A stretch of DNA of 64,000 bases, taken from positions 124,001 to 188,000 of the forward strand of contig NZ_QURN01000007.1 of the NCBI RefSeq assembly GCF_003403035.1, written 5' to 3'. This document shows positions 47,357-57,023 of the stretch, one piece after another. The translations under genes were made by a program, and so were the position numbers. Origin of the DNA: Mesorhizobium denitrificans (lineage in GTDB: Bacteria; Pseudomonadota; Alphaproteobacteria; Rhizobiales; Rhizobiaceae). The notes beneath the pieces are model-generated. The model was not told the origin of the DNA, did no database searches, and saw nothing but the letters and a program-made list of their open reading frames with translations. Numbering within the stretch: the first letter of the stretch is position 1; each line of letters starts with the position of its first letter.

Positions 47357-49300
47357 ATGCGCTTTTCGCCAACCTTCCTCGATGAGATACGCGACCGGGT
47401 GCCGATTTCTTCGGTGATCGGCACGCGCGTGTCATGGGACAGGCGCAAAACCAACGCTTCGCGGGGCGATTGGTGGGCGTGCTGTCCCTTTCACGGTGAG
47501 AAGTCACCCAGCTTTCACTGCGAGGACAAGAAGGGACGCTATCACTGCTTCGGCTGCGGTGTTACCGGCGACCACTTCCGGTTTTTGACCGAACTGGATG
47601 GCATGAGCTTTCCCGAGGCGGTCGAGAAAATTGCCGACATGGCAGGCGTGCCGATGCCGGTGCGCGACGCGCAGGAGGAACGGCGCGAGCGCGAACGCGC
47701 CAGCCTGCACGATGTCATGGAACTGGCGACGGTGTTTTTCGAGGAGCGGTTGCAGTCTGCTGATGGGGCGCGGGCGCGGGCCTATCTGCGCGAGCGCGGG
47801 CTGACCCCAGCCACACAGAAGGCGTTTCGGCTTGGCTTTGCACCGGAAAGCCGCAATGCGCTGAAAGAGCATCTGGCCTCCAAAGGCGTGGCGAAAGAAC
47901 AGATCGAAGCGTGCGGGCTGGTTCGCCACGGCGACGATATTCCGGTTTCGTATGATTATTTCCGCGACCGCATCATGTTTCCGATCCCGGATTCGCGCGG
48001 GCGGATCATCGCGTTTGGCGGCCGGGCCATGTCCGCCGATGCGCTTGCTAAATATATGAACTCGCCGGAGACGGAACTCTTTCACAAGGGCAACGTGCTT
48101 TATAATTTTGCGCGGGCGCGGCGGTCGTTGCAAAAGGGCGGCGCGGTTATCCAGGTCGAAGGCTATATGGACGTTATCGCGCTGGCGCAGGCGGGGTTTG
48201 ACAATGCCGTCGCGCCGCTGGGTACGGCGCTAACCGAAAACCAGCTTGAGCTTTTGTGGCGAATGTCGCCGGAGCCGATCCTGTGTTTTGACGGCGATCA
48301 GGCGGGGTTGAAAGCGGCCTGGCGCGCAGCCGATCTGGCGCTGCCCGCCATTCAGCCGGGCAGGTCCGTGCGGTTCGCGCTGATGCCGGAAGGGCAGGAC
48401 CCCGACGATCTGGTGAAAGCGGAGGGTGCCGAAGGTTTTCGCAAGGTGCTGGCAGACGCAAGACCGCTGGCGGATTTGCTCTGGATGCGCGAAACGGCAG
48501 GTGGTGTTTTTGAAACGCCGGAGCGCCGGGCCGAGCTGGAAAAGACGCTGCGCGAACTGACCGGGCGCATTCGCGACGAAAGCGTGCGCTTTCACTATCA
48601 GCAGGAAATGCGCGAACGGGTGCAGACCTTTTTCGGCTCGCGGCGCGATGGCGGGCGGCGTGACCAGCAGGGAAACCGCGGTGGCGGTGCCGGATGGCAG
48701 GGCCGCGGTGGTTTCAATCAAAACGGCAGGACGCAAGCGGGCAGGCTCGCCGTCTCCGAAAGTCTCGCGCGCACGGCTCTGGTGAAGCGCGCGGGCGGCG
48801 TCATGCCCTTGCGCGAGGCCGTCATGGTGGTGACGCTGGTCAACCATCCCATGCTGGCGGAAGAGTTTTTCGATGAGGTGGAAGCGCTCGACCTGTCGCA
48901 CAAGGAATTGCGGCATGTGCTGGCGGTGCTGATCGATGTGCTGGCGCATCAGGCCGGTCACGACCGCGCCGCCGTGCTTGCGGCAATCGACGCTGGCGGG
49001 CTCGGCTCAGTCTGGGAGCGAGGTTTCGAACACGTGAACCGCGCCGGACATTGGCCCGCAATGGAACAGGCCGCGCTGGATGATGCGCGCGAGGCGTTCT
49101 TGCAGGCGCTGCAATTGCACAAGGGCGCGCGCACTATTCAATCTGAACTCAAAGCCGCCGAAGTCGCACTCGCAACCGAGCCGACCGAGGAAAACTATCG
49201 CCACCTCGTCGAAGTGCAGGCCCAGTTTCGTGACTTGCAAGCCGCGGAAGCCCTGATCGAAGGGTTTGGGGTGTTATCCGGTCGCGTCGACCGGAGTTGA
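47357..49300 (+). CDS. dnaG: DNA primase
   Basis: The 647-residue protein has the CHC2 zinc domain (CCPFHGEKSPSFHCEDKKGR, then CFGCG, about 42-67) and the RNA-polymerase-like core. The TOPRIM acidic motif VEGYMDVIAL is near residue 268 and CFDGDQAG near 313. A Gly-Arg-rich linker (about 434-456) leads to the helicase-binding C-terminal domain. It makes RNA primers for replication. It precedes rpoD on the same strand, the conserved alphaproteobacterial arrangement. Confidence 0.98.
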   Translation: MRFSPTFLDEIRDRVPISSVIGTRVSWDRRKTNASRGDWWACCPFHGEKSPSFHCEDKKGRYHCFGCGVTGDHFRFLTELDGMSFPEAVEKIADMAGVPMPVRDAQEERRERERASLHDVMELATVFFEERLQSADGARARAYLRERGLTPATQKAFRLGFAPESRNALKEHLASKGVAKEQIEACGLVRHGDDIPVSYDYFRDRIMFPIPDSRGRIIAFGGRAMSADALAKYMNSPETELFHKGNVLYNFARARRSLQKGGAVIQVEGYMDVIALAQAGFDNAVAPLGTALTENQLELLWRMSPEPILCFDGDQAGLKAAWRAADLALPAIQPGRSVRFALMPEGQDPDDLVKAEGAEGFRKVLADARPLADLLWMRETAGGVFETPERRAELEKTLRELTGRIRDESVRFHYQQEMRERVQTFFGSRRDGGRRDQQGNRGGGAGWQGRGGFNQNGRTQAGRLAVSESLARTALVKRAGGVMPLREAVMVVTLVNHPMLAEEFFDEVEALDLSHKELRHVLAVLIDVLAHQAGHDRAAVLAAIDAGGLGSVWERGFEHVNRAGHWPAMEQAALDDAREAFLQALQLHKGARTIQSELKAAEVALATEPTEENYRHLVEVQAQFRDLQAAEALIEGFGVLSGRVDRS

Positions 49301-49801
49301 GGGTTTCGAGTTTCGAATGAGTGCGGGCTGCGAATGGCGCTTTTCTGCGTCTCCAGTGCCCATGTACTATAAGTACACTGCGCTGCGGTTCTCGAAAATC
49401 ACCATTCTCGCCGCGCGCTGATCCGAAACCACGCTGAGTCCTTCAGATGGGGCGGACTGGGAAGCTGAATCTGGAAAATTCGCGCTGCCCCTCACTTGGG
49501 GGGCCAAATCCGTCAATTGATTCGCTTTTTTAACGCGAATCATGCGAGAGCGCTTGACCTTACGCCGGAATAGCGGAATCAGGACGATTCGAGGGATCAT
49601 TTGAGGCTTGCAGCACGTTGTGATGGACGGAACGCCGCAATCCCTGCGCGAATTGGGCTCTGGACGAATTAGGGGACACTCCCCACATAGTGGACGCTGA
49701 AGAGGCAACGCGGGCAATGCGCACCGATCGAAGCCAAGCAATTGCCAAGGTGATGGATTGACAACTGGCCGGCCAACGGGCCGCCGCAGGAAGATTAAAG
49801 C
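49301..49801. other. 501-bp dnaG-rpoD intergenic region
   Basis: A dispersed repeat (49302-49430) occupies the first quarter. The rest has no convincing gene. It should hold the rpoD promoters; I see TTGACC (49556) and TTGCCA-like stretches but no pairing I would trust. An AGGAAG Shine-Dalgarno sequence (49789-49794) precedes the rpoD ATG. Confidence 0.5.
49302..49430. repeat. 129-bp dispersed element, copy B
   Basis: Its core (TTCTGCGTCTCCAGTGCCCA to CGCTGATCCGAAACC) aligns with the element at 33348-33469 and has the same ends as imperfect inverted repeats (GGTTTCGA near 49302 and GATCCGAAACC at 49420-49430). It starts immediately after the dnaG stop codon. Confidence 0.75.
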
Positions 49802-51826
49802 ATGGCGAATAAAGTGACCAAAGAAAAGGAAGAGGCGGAGACCGAGCGCGAGGGCGCGACCGATGGTCCGTTGCTCGACCTTTCCGATGATGCCGTCAAG
49901 AAGATGATAAAGGCCGCCAAGAAGCGCGGCTATGTTACTATGGACGAGCTGAATTCGGTGCTGCCTTCCGAGGAAGTTTCTCCCGACCAGATTGAAGACA
50001 CCATGGCCATGCTCTCCGACATGGGCATCAACGTCGTGGAAGAGGACGAAGCCGCCGAACAGGAAGACAACACCGACGCCGAGGAAGAAGCCAACGAACT
50101 GGCCGAACAGACCGGCACGGCAGTTGCCGCTGTTGCAAAGAAAGAGCCGACCGACCGCACGGACGACCCGGTGCGCATGTATCTGCGCGAAATGGGCTCG
50201 GTGGAGCTTTTGTCTCGCGAAGGCGAAATCGCCATCGCCAAGCGCATCGAGGCTGGCCGCGAAACGATGATCGCTGGGCTCTGCGAAAGCCCGCTGACCT
50301 TCCAGGCCATCATCATCTGGCGCGACGATTTGAATGAAGGCAAGGGCCTTCTGCGCGACATTATCGACCTTGAAGCGACCTATGCAGGGCCGGAAGCCAA
50401 GCAGGCGCCCGTGATCGAGCGCACGGAAGAACTGGAAAAGCCGAAAGAGCCGATGCGCCCCGGCGCCCGCCGCTCACGCGAGGACGAAGACGACATTACC
50501 AATGTCGGCGGCGAAAGTAATATCGAGGAAGAAGAGGACGAGGAAGACGAAAGCAATCTTTCGCTGGCGGCCATGGAAGCAGAGCTTCGCCCGCAGGTGA
50601 TGGAAACGCTCGACCTCATCGCCGACACCTATAAGAAGCTGCGCAAGCTGCAGGACCAGCAGGTTGAAAACCGGCTTGCGGCAACGGGTACGCTTTCGCC
50701 AAGCCAGGATCGACGCGCGAAAGAACTCAAGGACAAGCTTATCAAAGCGGTCAAGTCGCTGTCGCTCAATCAGGCGCGCATCGAGTCGCTCGTCGAGCAG
50801 CTTTATGACATTTCGAAGCGACTGACCCAGAATGAAGGCAAGCTGCTGCGTCTGGCGGAAAGCCACGGCGTGCGGCGCGAGGAATTCCTGAAAGAATATC
50901 AGGGTTCCGAGCTTGACCCGAACTGGATGAAGTCGATCTCGAACCTTTCCGGCAAAGGCTGGAAGGAGTTTACGAAGAACGAGAAAGACACGATCCGCGA
51001 AATTCGTGCGGAGATTCAGAACCTTGCAACCGAAACCGCGATTTCCATCGCGGAGTTCCGCAAGATCGTGAACCAGGTGCAGAAGGGCGAGCGCGAGGCG
51101 GCAATCGCCAAGAAGGAAATGGTGGAGGCCAATCTACGCCTCGTTATTTCCATCGCCAAGAAGTACACCAACCGTGGGTTGCAGTTCCTTGACCTCATTC
51201 AGGAAGGCAATATCGGCCTGATGAAGGCGGTCGATAAGTTCGAATATCGGCGCGGCTACAAGTTCTCGACCTACGCGACGTGGTGGATCCGGCAGGCGAT
51301 TACGCGTTCGATTGCCGATCAGGCGCGCACGATCCGTATTCCGGTGCACATGATCGAAACGATCAACAAGATCGTTCGTACATCGCGCCAGATGCTGCAT
51401 GAAATCGGTCGCGAGCCGACGCCGGAAGAGCTGGCCGAAAAGCTGGCCATGCCGCTGGAAAAAGTGCGCAAGGTGCTGAAGATTGCCAAGGAGCCGATCT
51501 CGCTCGAAACGCCGGTTGGCGACGAGGAAGATTCACACCTGGGCGATTTCATCGAAGACAAGATGGCGATCCTGCCAATCGACGCGGCGATTCAGGCGAA
51601 TTTGCGCGAGACTACAACGCGCGTGCTGGCTTCGCTGACGCCGCGCGAGGAGCGCGTTTTGCGTATGCGCTTCGGCATCGGCATGAACACCGACCACACG
51701 CTTGAAGAAGTGGGCCAGCAGTTCTCGGTTACGCGCGAACGTATCCGCCAGATCGAGGCGAAGGCGCTACGGAAGCTGAAGCATCCGAGCCGGTCGCGAA
51801 AGCTGCGCAGCTTCCTCGACAGCTAA
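49802..51826 (+). CDS. rpoD: RNA polymerase primary sigma factor RpoD
   Basis: The 674-residue sigma-70 has region 1.1 (about 20-90) and region 1.2 ([20 protein letters not shown]). An acidic non-conserved insert ([10 protein letters not shown], about 240-250) follows. Regions 2.1-2.4 include [20 protein letters not shown] and [20 protein letters not shown], and the region 4.2 HTH is [20 protein letters not shown]. It directs housekeeping transcription. A clear terminator follows at 51831-51855. Confidence 0.99.
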   Translation: MANKVTKEKEEAETEREGATDGPLLDLSDDAVKKMIKAAKKRGYVTMDELNSVLPSEEVSPDQIEDTMAMLSDMGINVVEEDEAAEQEDNTDAEEEANELAEQTGTAVAAVAKKEPTDRTDDPVRMYLREMGSVELLSREGEIAIAKRIEAGRETMIAGLCESPLTFQAIIIWRDDLNEGKGLLRDIIDLEATYAGPEAKQAPVIERTEELEKPKEPMRPGARRSREDEDDITNVGGESNIEEEEDEEDESNLSLAAMEAELRPQVMETLDLIADTYKKLRKLQDQQVENRLAATGTLSPSQDRRAKELKDKLIKAVKSLSLNQARIESLVEQLYDISKRLTQNEGKLLRLAESHGVRREEFLKEYQGSELDPNWMKSISNLSGKGWKEFTKNEKDTIREIRAEIQNLATETAISIAEFRKIVNQVQKGEREAAIAKKEMVEANLRLVISIAKKYTNRGLQFLDLIQEGNIGLMKAVDKFEYRRGYKFSTYATWWIRQAITRSIADQARTIRIPVHMIETINKIVRTSRQMLHEIGREPTPEELAEKLAMPLEKVRKVLKIAKEPISLETPVGDEEDSHLGDFIEDKMAILPIDAAIQANLRETTTRVLASLTPREERVLRMRFGIGMNTDHTLEEVGQQFSVTRERIRQIEAKALRKLKHPSRSRKLRSFLDS

Positions 51827-51830
51827 GATC

Positions 51831-51855
51831 AAGGCCGCCTTCGGGCGGCCTTTTT
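51831..51855 (+). terminator. Intrinsic terminator of rpoD
   Basis: GGCCGCC-TTC-GGGCGGCC forms a strong hairpin followed by TTTTTCG, five bases after the rpoD stop codon. Confidence 0.95.
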
Positions 51856-51884
51856 CGTTGGTAGTGCTATTGCGTCGAGGAGAT

Positions 51885-52502
51885 ATGCGCGTGTCGCCAG
51901 AATTTCTGCTCACTACACTCATCATCGTGGCTTCGCCGGGAACGGGCGTGGTTTATACACTTGCAGCCGGGCTTTCGCGCGGTGCTCGGGCAAGCATCCT
52001 GGCTGCCTTTGCCTGCACCTTGGGAATTGTTCCACATTTGATAGCGGCGCTGACTGGATTGGCCGCGCTGCTTCACACCAGCGCACTGCTTTTTGAGATC
52101 GTGAAATACGCCGGTGTTGCCTATTTGCTCTACATGGCGTGGAGCGCATTGCGGGAAAATGGCTCGCTAAAGGTGGAAGCCGGCCAAGACAAGCGCAGCG
52201 TTTCGCAGGTTTTGGTGGACGGCATCCTTATCAACCTGCTCAACCCCAAACTGTCGATCTTCTTCGTCGCGTTTCTTCCGCAATTCATGCAGCCGGGCGA
52301 GCCGCATCTGCTGCTGAGAATGCTGGAGCTTTCCGGAGTTTTCATGCTCGTGACGTTTGTGATCTTCGCAATTTACGGGATATTTGCGGCCACGATGCGA
52401 GCGCGTGTTACGAGCAGCCCCACGGTCATGGACTGGTTGCGTCGAGCATTTGCGGTTTCGTTTGTGGCGCTTGGCGCAAAGTTGGCGCTTACGGAGCGCT
52501 GA
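51885..52502 (+). CDS. LysE/RhtB-family amino-acid exporter
   Basis: The 205-residue protein has six predicted membrane helices and the LysE signature ASPGTGVVYTLAAGLSRGAR near the start, plus GILINLLNPKLSIFFVAFLP. It should export amino acids such as threonine or homoserine. The start at 51885 is preceded by GAGGAGA; the longer frame begins within the rpoD terminator and is less likely. Confidence 0.9.
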   Translation: MRVSPEFLLTTLIIVASPGTGVVYTLAAGLSRGARASILAAFACTLGIVPHLIAALTGLAALLHTSALLFEIVKYAGVAYLLYMAWSALRENGSLKVEAGQDKRSVSQVLVDGILINLLNPKLSIFFVAFLPQFMQPGEPHLLLRMLELSGVFMLVTFVIFAIYGIFAATMRARVTSSPTVMDWLRRAFAVSFVALGAKLALTER

Positions 52503-52572
52503 GTTTCAGTTTGCGAAAAAAGACGATGCCGGGGAGGGAGGTCAACCCCGGCATCGTCATGGCGCCACCCTC

Positions 52573-53028
52573 TCAGGCACGGGTGGCAGCCGACCTGCTC
52601 TTGCGCCTTAGCGCAATTTCTCTCGCTCGCTTGAGTTCGACCAAACGACGGCGCTTACGCTGAAGCGTGAAACGCGTGACGGCCAGCCTGCTTTCCAAAT
52701 CCGCGACGCGCAGGTGGAGCGCGTCCTCCTCTTTTTCCAGATCTTTTATGGCCTCATCGACATAAGCGGCGAGAACTTGCGCGCCCGTTCGCCGCGCCAG
52801 CCTTGCGCGGTTTTCGAGATCGGATAGCCGCCCGCTGCAAGCTCGCAGGCTCTTTTGCTCGATGCGCAGATGCAGTTTCAGCCAGTCCAGCGTCTGCTTG
52901 ATTTCGCGGCACTTGGCTCGCGTATCGGCCAGATGCCGGTCGATCAATTCGAGGGTCACTTCTCCGCTCATGGGTGCTTCGGCGGAAAACGCCTCTCCCG
53001 TTATCAAAAACAATGTGCTGTTGGTCAT
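52573..53028 (-). CDS. Small coiled-coil protein of unknown function
   Basis: The 151-residue protein is nearly all helical (LIDRHLADTRAKCREIKQTL then EEDALHLRVADLESRL) with a basic C-terminus. It resembles short PspA-like or structural helical proteins but has no diagnostic motif. AAGGGAG lies 7 bases before the ATG at 53028. A TetR operator array lies about 300 bp upstream, and the region between holds a structured leader, so it may be the target of the divergent TetR regulator. Confidence 0.6.
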   Translation of the reverse strand: MTNSTLFLITGEAFSAEAPMSGEVTLELIDRHLADTRAKCREIKQTLDWLKLHLRIEQKSLRACSGRLSDLENRARLARRTGAQVLAAYVDEAIKDLEKEEDALHLRVADLESRLAVTRFTLQRKRRRLVELKRAREIALRRKSRSAATRA

Positions 53029-53576
53029 GTTCGGCTCCCTTTGCGGGATGCGCTGCCGGCGAGAGGAATGCAGTGGCCCGTTCGCGCGCCCGCCAGCGCT
53101 CGTTCCACCGATCTGATTTTCACCAGTTAAATCCTCTCGCCGGACCCCGCTGCCCCGCGCCCTGAAATCAATTCTTTTGTTTTATCTCAGCTTGATCGCC
53201 CTGACCGGCGGTATGCCCCCGCCCACGCGCCGGCCAGGGTCGATCAATGCCGCCCGCTAATCAAAACAATCTGCCGGGTCGGTGATTTTGCCGCTTTGAA
53301 GAAGTTCGTGCATCTCGCCCTCCCGTGTGCCTTGAACGTTGTTCATATGAACACCATAGCACTATTTGAACGCTGTTCAAGCCCTATTTTGAACGATGTT
53401 CAACTTTTTTCATTTTTTAATGCGTATAGGGCGTGTTGCCCAAAAGACGAATGGCAGGGATGAATGAATCATGTTCAAAAAACTTGAACTGCGTTCACAT
53501 TTGTGCCTGAATCATGCTGCAATGCGAGGGAAGTTCGCGGCGTGGCCGCAGTTGTATAGTTGGAGGATCTACAGGA
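53029..53576. other. 548-bp divergent intergenic region with leader hairpin and micro-ORFs
   Basis: On the minus strand, an 18-codon ORF (53257-53313) begins just after the operator array with GGGAGGGCGAG before its ATG. A hairpin with arms of about 17 bp (53194-53245) and a 32-codon GTG ORF (about 53025-53123) follow; the GTG ORF overlaps the coiled-coil start as ATGA. These look like a leader rather than ordinary spacer, but none is proven to be expressed. Confidence 0.4.
53332..53498. promoter_or_regulatory. Array of TTGAAC-N3-GTTCAA operator-like dyads
   Basis: Five 15-bp dyads lie in 170 bp: TTGAACGTTGTTCAT (53332), TTGAACGCTGTTCAA (53366), TTGAACGATGTTCAA (53389), ATGAATCATGTTCAA (53464) and TTGAACTGCGTTCAC (53484). 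Two are perfect. They precede the TetR-family gene at 53577 and face the divergent coiled-coil gene. An autoregulated TetR operator cluster is the natural reading. The pattern is not the alphaproteobacterial SOS box (GTTC-N7-GTTC). Confidence 0.75.
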
Positions 53577-54206
53577 ATGGCGCTTGACAAGGACGAAGTA
53601 AGCTCCCGCGTTCTGGATATTGCCGAGGACCTTCTGAATGAGGGCGGGGCGATCAATCTCAAGGCGCGCACGATCGCCGAAAAGGCGGGAATTGCCGTTG
53701 GGTCGATTTACAACCTGTATGGCGATCTGGATGGGCTACACCTTGCCGTAAATTTCCGTCTGCTCGACCGGCTTTCGCGCGCCGGCATGGAAACAATGAC
53801 GCAAATGCAGTCGTCGCGCGTTCTGGACACCAAGGGCCGATTGCTCGCTCTCGCGCGGACCTATCTGGAATATGTCGCGGCGCATCCGCATAGCTGGGCG
53901 GCACTGTTGGCGTTCAGCCCTGCGCGAATCGACGCTGCGCGCCGAGAAGACTATATAGGGCGGCTCGATGGACTTTTCGGAATCATCACCAAGGTGCTGA
54001 TGGACGACAAGAAACTGGCGCTCGATGAAGAGGAGTGCGTGCTGAACGCGCGCATCCTATGGTCGAGCGTGCATGGTATCGTCACCAGTGGGGTGAGCAG
54101 CCGCGCGAGTGGAAACCCTGAAGTCGAGACATGGCGTCAGGTGGACCATCTTGTAACGGTTTATCTGGCCGGACTGGAACGCCATCCGGGACGTTTGACC
54201 CACTAG
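53577..54206 (+). CDS. TetR/AcrR-family regulator
   Basis: The 209-residue protein has the N-terminal TetR HTH (INLKARTIAEKAGIAVGSIYNLYGD trimmed, about 25-48) and a helical ligand domain with the WHG-type motif ILWSSVHGIVTSG (about 159-171). The start at 53577 follows GGAGGATCTACAGG. The array of TTGAAC/GTTCAA dyads upstream suggests autorepression. It is followed 31 bp later by the HlyU-like gene. Confidence 0.87.
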   Translation: MALDKDEVSSRVLDIAEDLLNEGGAINLKARTIAEKAGIAVGSIYNLYGDLDGLHLAVNFRLLDRLSRAGMETMTQMQSSRVLDTKGRLLALARTYLEYVAAHPHSWAALLAFSPARIDAARREDYIGRLDGLFGIITKVLMDDKKLALDEEECVLNARILWSSVHGIVTSGVSSRASGNPEVETWRQVDHLVTVYLAGLERHPGRLTH

Positions 54207-54237
54207 ATTTTAGATCGCCCATAGGGCGGGAGGAATA

Positions 54238-54525
54238 ATGTCGTTTTTCAAGAAGCTGTTCGGCGGTGGCGGTGAATCCGCAGCAAGCGAGCCGAAAGTT
54301 GCAGGCGAAGCCGAACATCGCGGCTTTATTATCAAGGCAACGCCATTCAAGCACGACGGGCAATATCAGACCTGTGGTGTGATTTCCAAAGAGATCGGCG
54401 GGGAAATGAAGGAGCATCGTTTCATTCGCGCGGATCGCTTTGCGGGTCTGGACGATGTCGTGCAACTGACGCTCAGCAAAGGTCGGCAGATTATTGATGA
54501 GCAGGGCGAGCGGTTGTTCGGGTGA
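54238..54525 (+). CDS. HlyU-family small protein
   Basis: The 95-residue protein matches HlyU-type regulators of the PF10115 group in Hyphomicrobiales: MSFFKKLFGGG at the start, then YQTCGVISKEIGGEMKEHRF and IIDEQGERLF. These lack a classical HTH and their role is unclear; the name derives from a Vibrio hemolysin regulator. It may share a transcript with the TetR gene. Confidence 0.8.
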   Translation: MSFFKKLFGGGGESAASEPKVAGEAEHRGFIIKATPFKHDGQYQTCGVISKEIGGEMKEHRFIRADRFAGLDDVVQLTLSKGRQIIDEQGERLFG

Positions 54526-54630
54526 GGGGCAGCGCAGACATCGCGAGGCTGGGGCGAAGGGGCCAGAAGCGCTGAGTGCTCAAGCGGTAATCGCGAGCGT
54601 TCGTTTGGGTAGGGTTCTGAAAAATCAGAC

Positions 54631-54675
54631 AAAATAAAGCCGCCCTCTCTCCTAGGCCATAGGGAGAAGGCGGCG
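54631..54675 (-). terminator. Intrinsic terminator of azoR
   Basis: On the minus strand GCCGCCTTCTCCCT pairs with AGGAGAGAGGGCGGC around GGCCT and is followed by TTTATTTTG. It lies 50 bp after the azoR stop. Confidence 0.8.
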
Positions 54676-54724
54676 GGTTCAACGCCCTGAGCCAATTCGA
54701 GGCGTTGAACGTTGTTTGTGCGCT

Positions 54725-55372
54725 TTAGGCAGCGGCGGTTGCGAGCGGCTTTTCGGTAACCTGCTCAACCAGCGCATCGATCTGCTTTTCAGCCTTGGCG
54801 AGCGCAGCCTTGACCGCATCTTCGCCCATGCCCAAGCCTTCGACGCGAATAACTTCGACATCGGTCATGCCGTTAAAGCCGAGCACACCCTTGAGGTAAG
54901 GCACGGCGAAATCCATGACGGCGGCAGGGCCTTCCGAATAAACGCCGCCGGAAGCGAGCACGACGTAAACGTTCTTGCCCTTGACCAGACCCTGCGGGCC
55001 ATTTGGCCCGTAAGCAAAGGTGCGGCCCGAACGCGAGATATGGTCAATCCACGACTTCAGCGTCGAGGAGATCGAGAAGTTGATGAGACCGGTGGCGAGC
55101 ACGATGTAGTCGGCGGCAAACAGTTCATCCACGGCGGTGTCTGAAAGGCTGACAACCTTGGCTTGAGCCGGGGTGCGCGATTCTGCGGGGGTATAGATGC
55201 CGGTGGCATAATCTGGCTCGATGTGCGGGAGGGGGTTCTTAACCAGATCACGCACGGTCAAGGTGCTGCCAGGATTTGCTGCCTGCAGCTTGCCAGCAAG
55301 TTCATTTGCAACGCGGGTGGACTGCGAGGAGTCACCACGCGGGCTGGAAGTAATGAGAAGGATATTCGACAT
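54725..55372 (-). CDS. azoR: FMN-dependent NADH:azo/quinone reductase
   Basis: The 215-residue flavoprotein starts MSNILLITSSPRGDSSQSTR with the FMN phosphate-binding loop. It has the flavodoxin-like segments FSISSTLKSWIDHISRSGRT and FAYGPNGPQGLVKGKNVYVV typical of AzoR. It reduces quinones and azo compounds at the expense of NADH. It is divergent from a LysR regulator with 123 bp between starts, the usual target-regulator layout. Confidence 0.92.
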   Translation of the reverse strand: MSNILLITSSPRGDSSQSTRVANELAGKLQAANPGSTLTVRDLVKNPLPHIEPDYATGIYTPAESRTPAQAKVVSLSDTAVDELFAADYIVLATGLINFSISSTLKSWIDHISRSGRTFAYGPNGPQGLVKGKNVYVVLASGGVYSEGPAAVMDFAVPYLKGVLGFNGMTDVEVIRVEGLGMGEDAVKAALAKAEKQIDALVEQVTEKPLATAAA

Positions 55373-55422
55373 TTTCTTGGCTCCGATTTGCGGCGTTGGG
55401 AGAACGCCTGAATTTCGAAACA

Positions 55423-55495
55423 CTAGATAGGGATGGACATCTATTCAAAAAATTGGGAAAATATCTATCTATCATATCCAATAAGTGGATAAGTC
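55423..55495. promoter_or_regulatory. Candidate LysR operator region between azoR and its regulator
   Basis: A TAGAT-N10-ATCTA dyad (about 55423-55444) and an AT-rich ATATCTATCTATCATAT stretch (about 55460-55477) lie between the divergent starts. This fits LysR-type binding in the shared promoter, with the first site closer to azoR. Confidence 0.45.
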
Positions 55496-56452
55496 ATGCA
55501 GGCAAACCCAACACTCGACCAATTGCAGGTGTTTCTGGCGGTCGCGGAAACCGGGAGTTTTTCCGCAGCTGCGCGACGGCTCAATCGTGCGCAATCGGTT
55601 ATCAGCTACACGATTTCCAACCTGGAAGCGCAACTGGAAATGTCGCTTTTCGAGCGCGAAGGCACGCGTGAGCCGCGCCTGACGCCGGAGGGCAAGGCGA
55701 TGTTGCCTGATGCGCGGCGCATGATTGCGGTGCTGAACGATATGCGTTCACGCGCGGAGGGCATGAAGCTTGGGCTTGAAGCTGAATTGTCAATCGCCGT
55801 GGATGTGTCTCTGCCTTCGCCGTCACTTGTGGAAACGCTGAAGGGCTTTGAGCGCCAGTTTCCGTCTGTAGCGCTGAAGCTCAATGTCGGCGCGCTGGGC
55901 GTGGTGTGGGATCAGTTGCTGAACCGCAACTGCGATATTGGTTTTGGCGGGCAGTTGATAGGCAAGACGGATGAGCTTGTTTCCATCCGGGTTGGCGATG
56001 CGAGCATGATACCAGTCGCGGCGCCAGACCACCCGCTGGCAGTGTATAAGGGCAGAGTGCCGCTATCCGTGGTGCGCGAAAACATCCAGCTCGTCATTTC
56101 CGATGTATCCCGGATGACGGAAGGCAAGGATTTCGGCGTGTTTGCTTATCGGACGTGGCGCATGACGGATACGTCTACCAAGCGCGAGCTGATCCTTTCG
56201 GGCATGGGGTGGGGCGGACTGCCGACATGGATGGTTTCTGACGACATCAGCGCAGGCAGGCTTAAAGCGCTCGACCTTGAGCCATACCCGGTGCGGCCTT
56301 ACGCGCTGTTTGCATTCCACCGTGCCGATTCGATGCCCGGTCCAGCAGCAACCTGGCTGATCGAACGGTTCAAGGAAGAACTACCGAAGGTTTGCAATGT
56401 CATGAGGCGGCCGCACCTCGCCGGCTTGCAGGTAGCAGAAGACCCTCTATGA
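55496..56452 (+). CDS. LysR-family regulator divergent from azoR
   Basis: The 318-residue protein has a LysR HTH (ETGSFSAAARRLNRAQSVIS, about 20-39) and a periplasmic-binding-fold effector domain (about 95-300). The divergent azoR gene is the likely target, with activation by quinones or similar oxidants inferred. Its 3' end overlaps the end of the convergent TetR gene by 53 bp. Confidence 0.88.
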   Translation: MQANPTLDQLQVFLAVAETGSFSAAARRLNRAQSVISYTISNLEAQLEMSLFEREGTREPRLTPEGKAMLPDARRMIAVLNDMRSRAEGMKLGLEAELSIAVDVSLPSPSLVETLKGFERQFPSVALKLNVGALGVVWDQLLNRNCDIGFGGQLIGKTDELVSIRVGDASMIPVAAPDHPLAVYKGRVPLSVVRENIQLVISDVSRMTEGKDFGVFAYRTWRMTDTSTKRELILSGMGWGGLPTWMVSDDISAGRLKALDLEPYPVRPYALFAFHRADSMPGPAATWLIERFKEELPKVCNVMRRPHLAGLQVAEDPL

Positions 56453-57023
56453 GCGCGGCAAGCGCCTGCGCATAGTCGGCGGCGCTGCCGCCTGCTTCGA
56501 TGGCGAGCGCAGCGCGGTCAAACGCGGCGGAAAGCAGCGCAGCGATGGCGTCGATGCTTAAATTTGGCGAGATCGCTTTTTCCCGGATTCCATAGGCGAT
56601 GCCAGCGCGCAACGTGCGACCACTGTGGCGAGCGTCGATCTCGTCCATTTCCGCGCGCCCGAGAACGGCAGGACCATCGAGAAGGAGCAGACGCGTGCGG
56701 CCCGGCGCGGCCATGACGCGCAAGAAGGCGTCACCGCCTTGAATGAGCGCATCGCGCAGACTGAGATTTTCAGGCGCTGCTTGTTCGATTGCTTCCGCGA
56801 CGAGTTGCGCTTCCTGCTCACATACGGCGCGGAACAGCGCTTTCTTGTCTTCAAAGTGATGATAGAGCGCGCCGCGCGTGACACCTGCGGCCTCGACGAT
56901 CTCCGGCGTGGCGGTGTCGGCATATCCTTTGGCAGTGAAAAGATGCCGCGCGGCGGCGATCAATTGGCCCCGCGTTTGCTCCGTGCGCTCACGATTTGAG
57001 CGGCGCTCGATTTTTTCTTGCAT
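56400..57023 (-). CDS. TetR/AcrR-family regulator
   Basis: The 207-residue protein has the HTH TATPEIVEAAGVTRGALYHHFEDKKALF (trimmed, about 38-63) and a long helical ligand domain. Two 17-bp dyads at 57024-57069 lie between it and the divergent glyoxalase gene; the first abuts its start codon. Autorepression together with control of the glyoxalase is therefore likely. Confidence 0.9.
   Translation of the reverse strand: MQEKIERRSNRERTEQTRGQLIAAARHLFTAKGYADTATPEIVEAAGVTRGALYHHFEDKKALFRAVCEQEAQLVAEAIEQAAPENLSLRDALIQGGDAFLRVMAAPGRTRLLLLDGPAVLGRAEMDEIDARHSGRTLRAGIAYGIREKAISPNLSIDAIAALLSAAFDRAALAIEAGGSAADYAQALAALIEGLLLPASRRGAAAS

Noticed and set aside
53332-53498. GTTC-rich sites considered as LexA/SOS boxes
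   Set aside because: Spacing is TTGAAC-N3-GTTCAA, not GTTC-N7-GTTC, and the adjacent gene is a TetR regulator, not an SOS gene.
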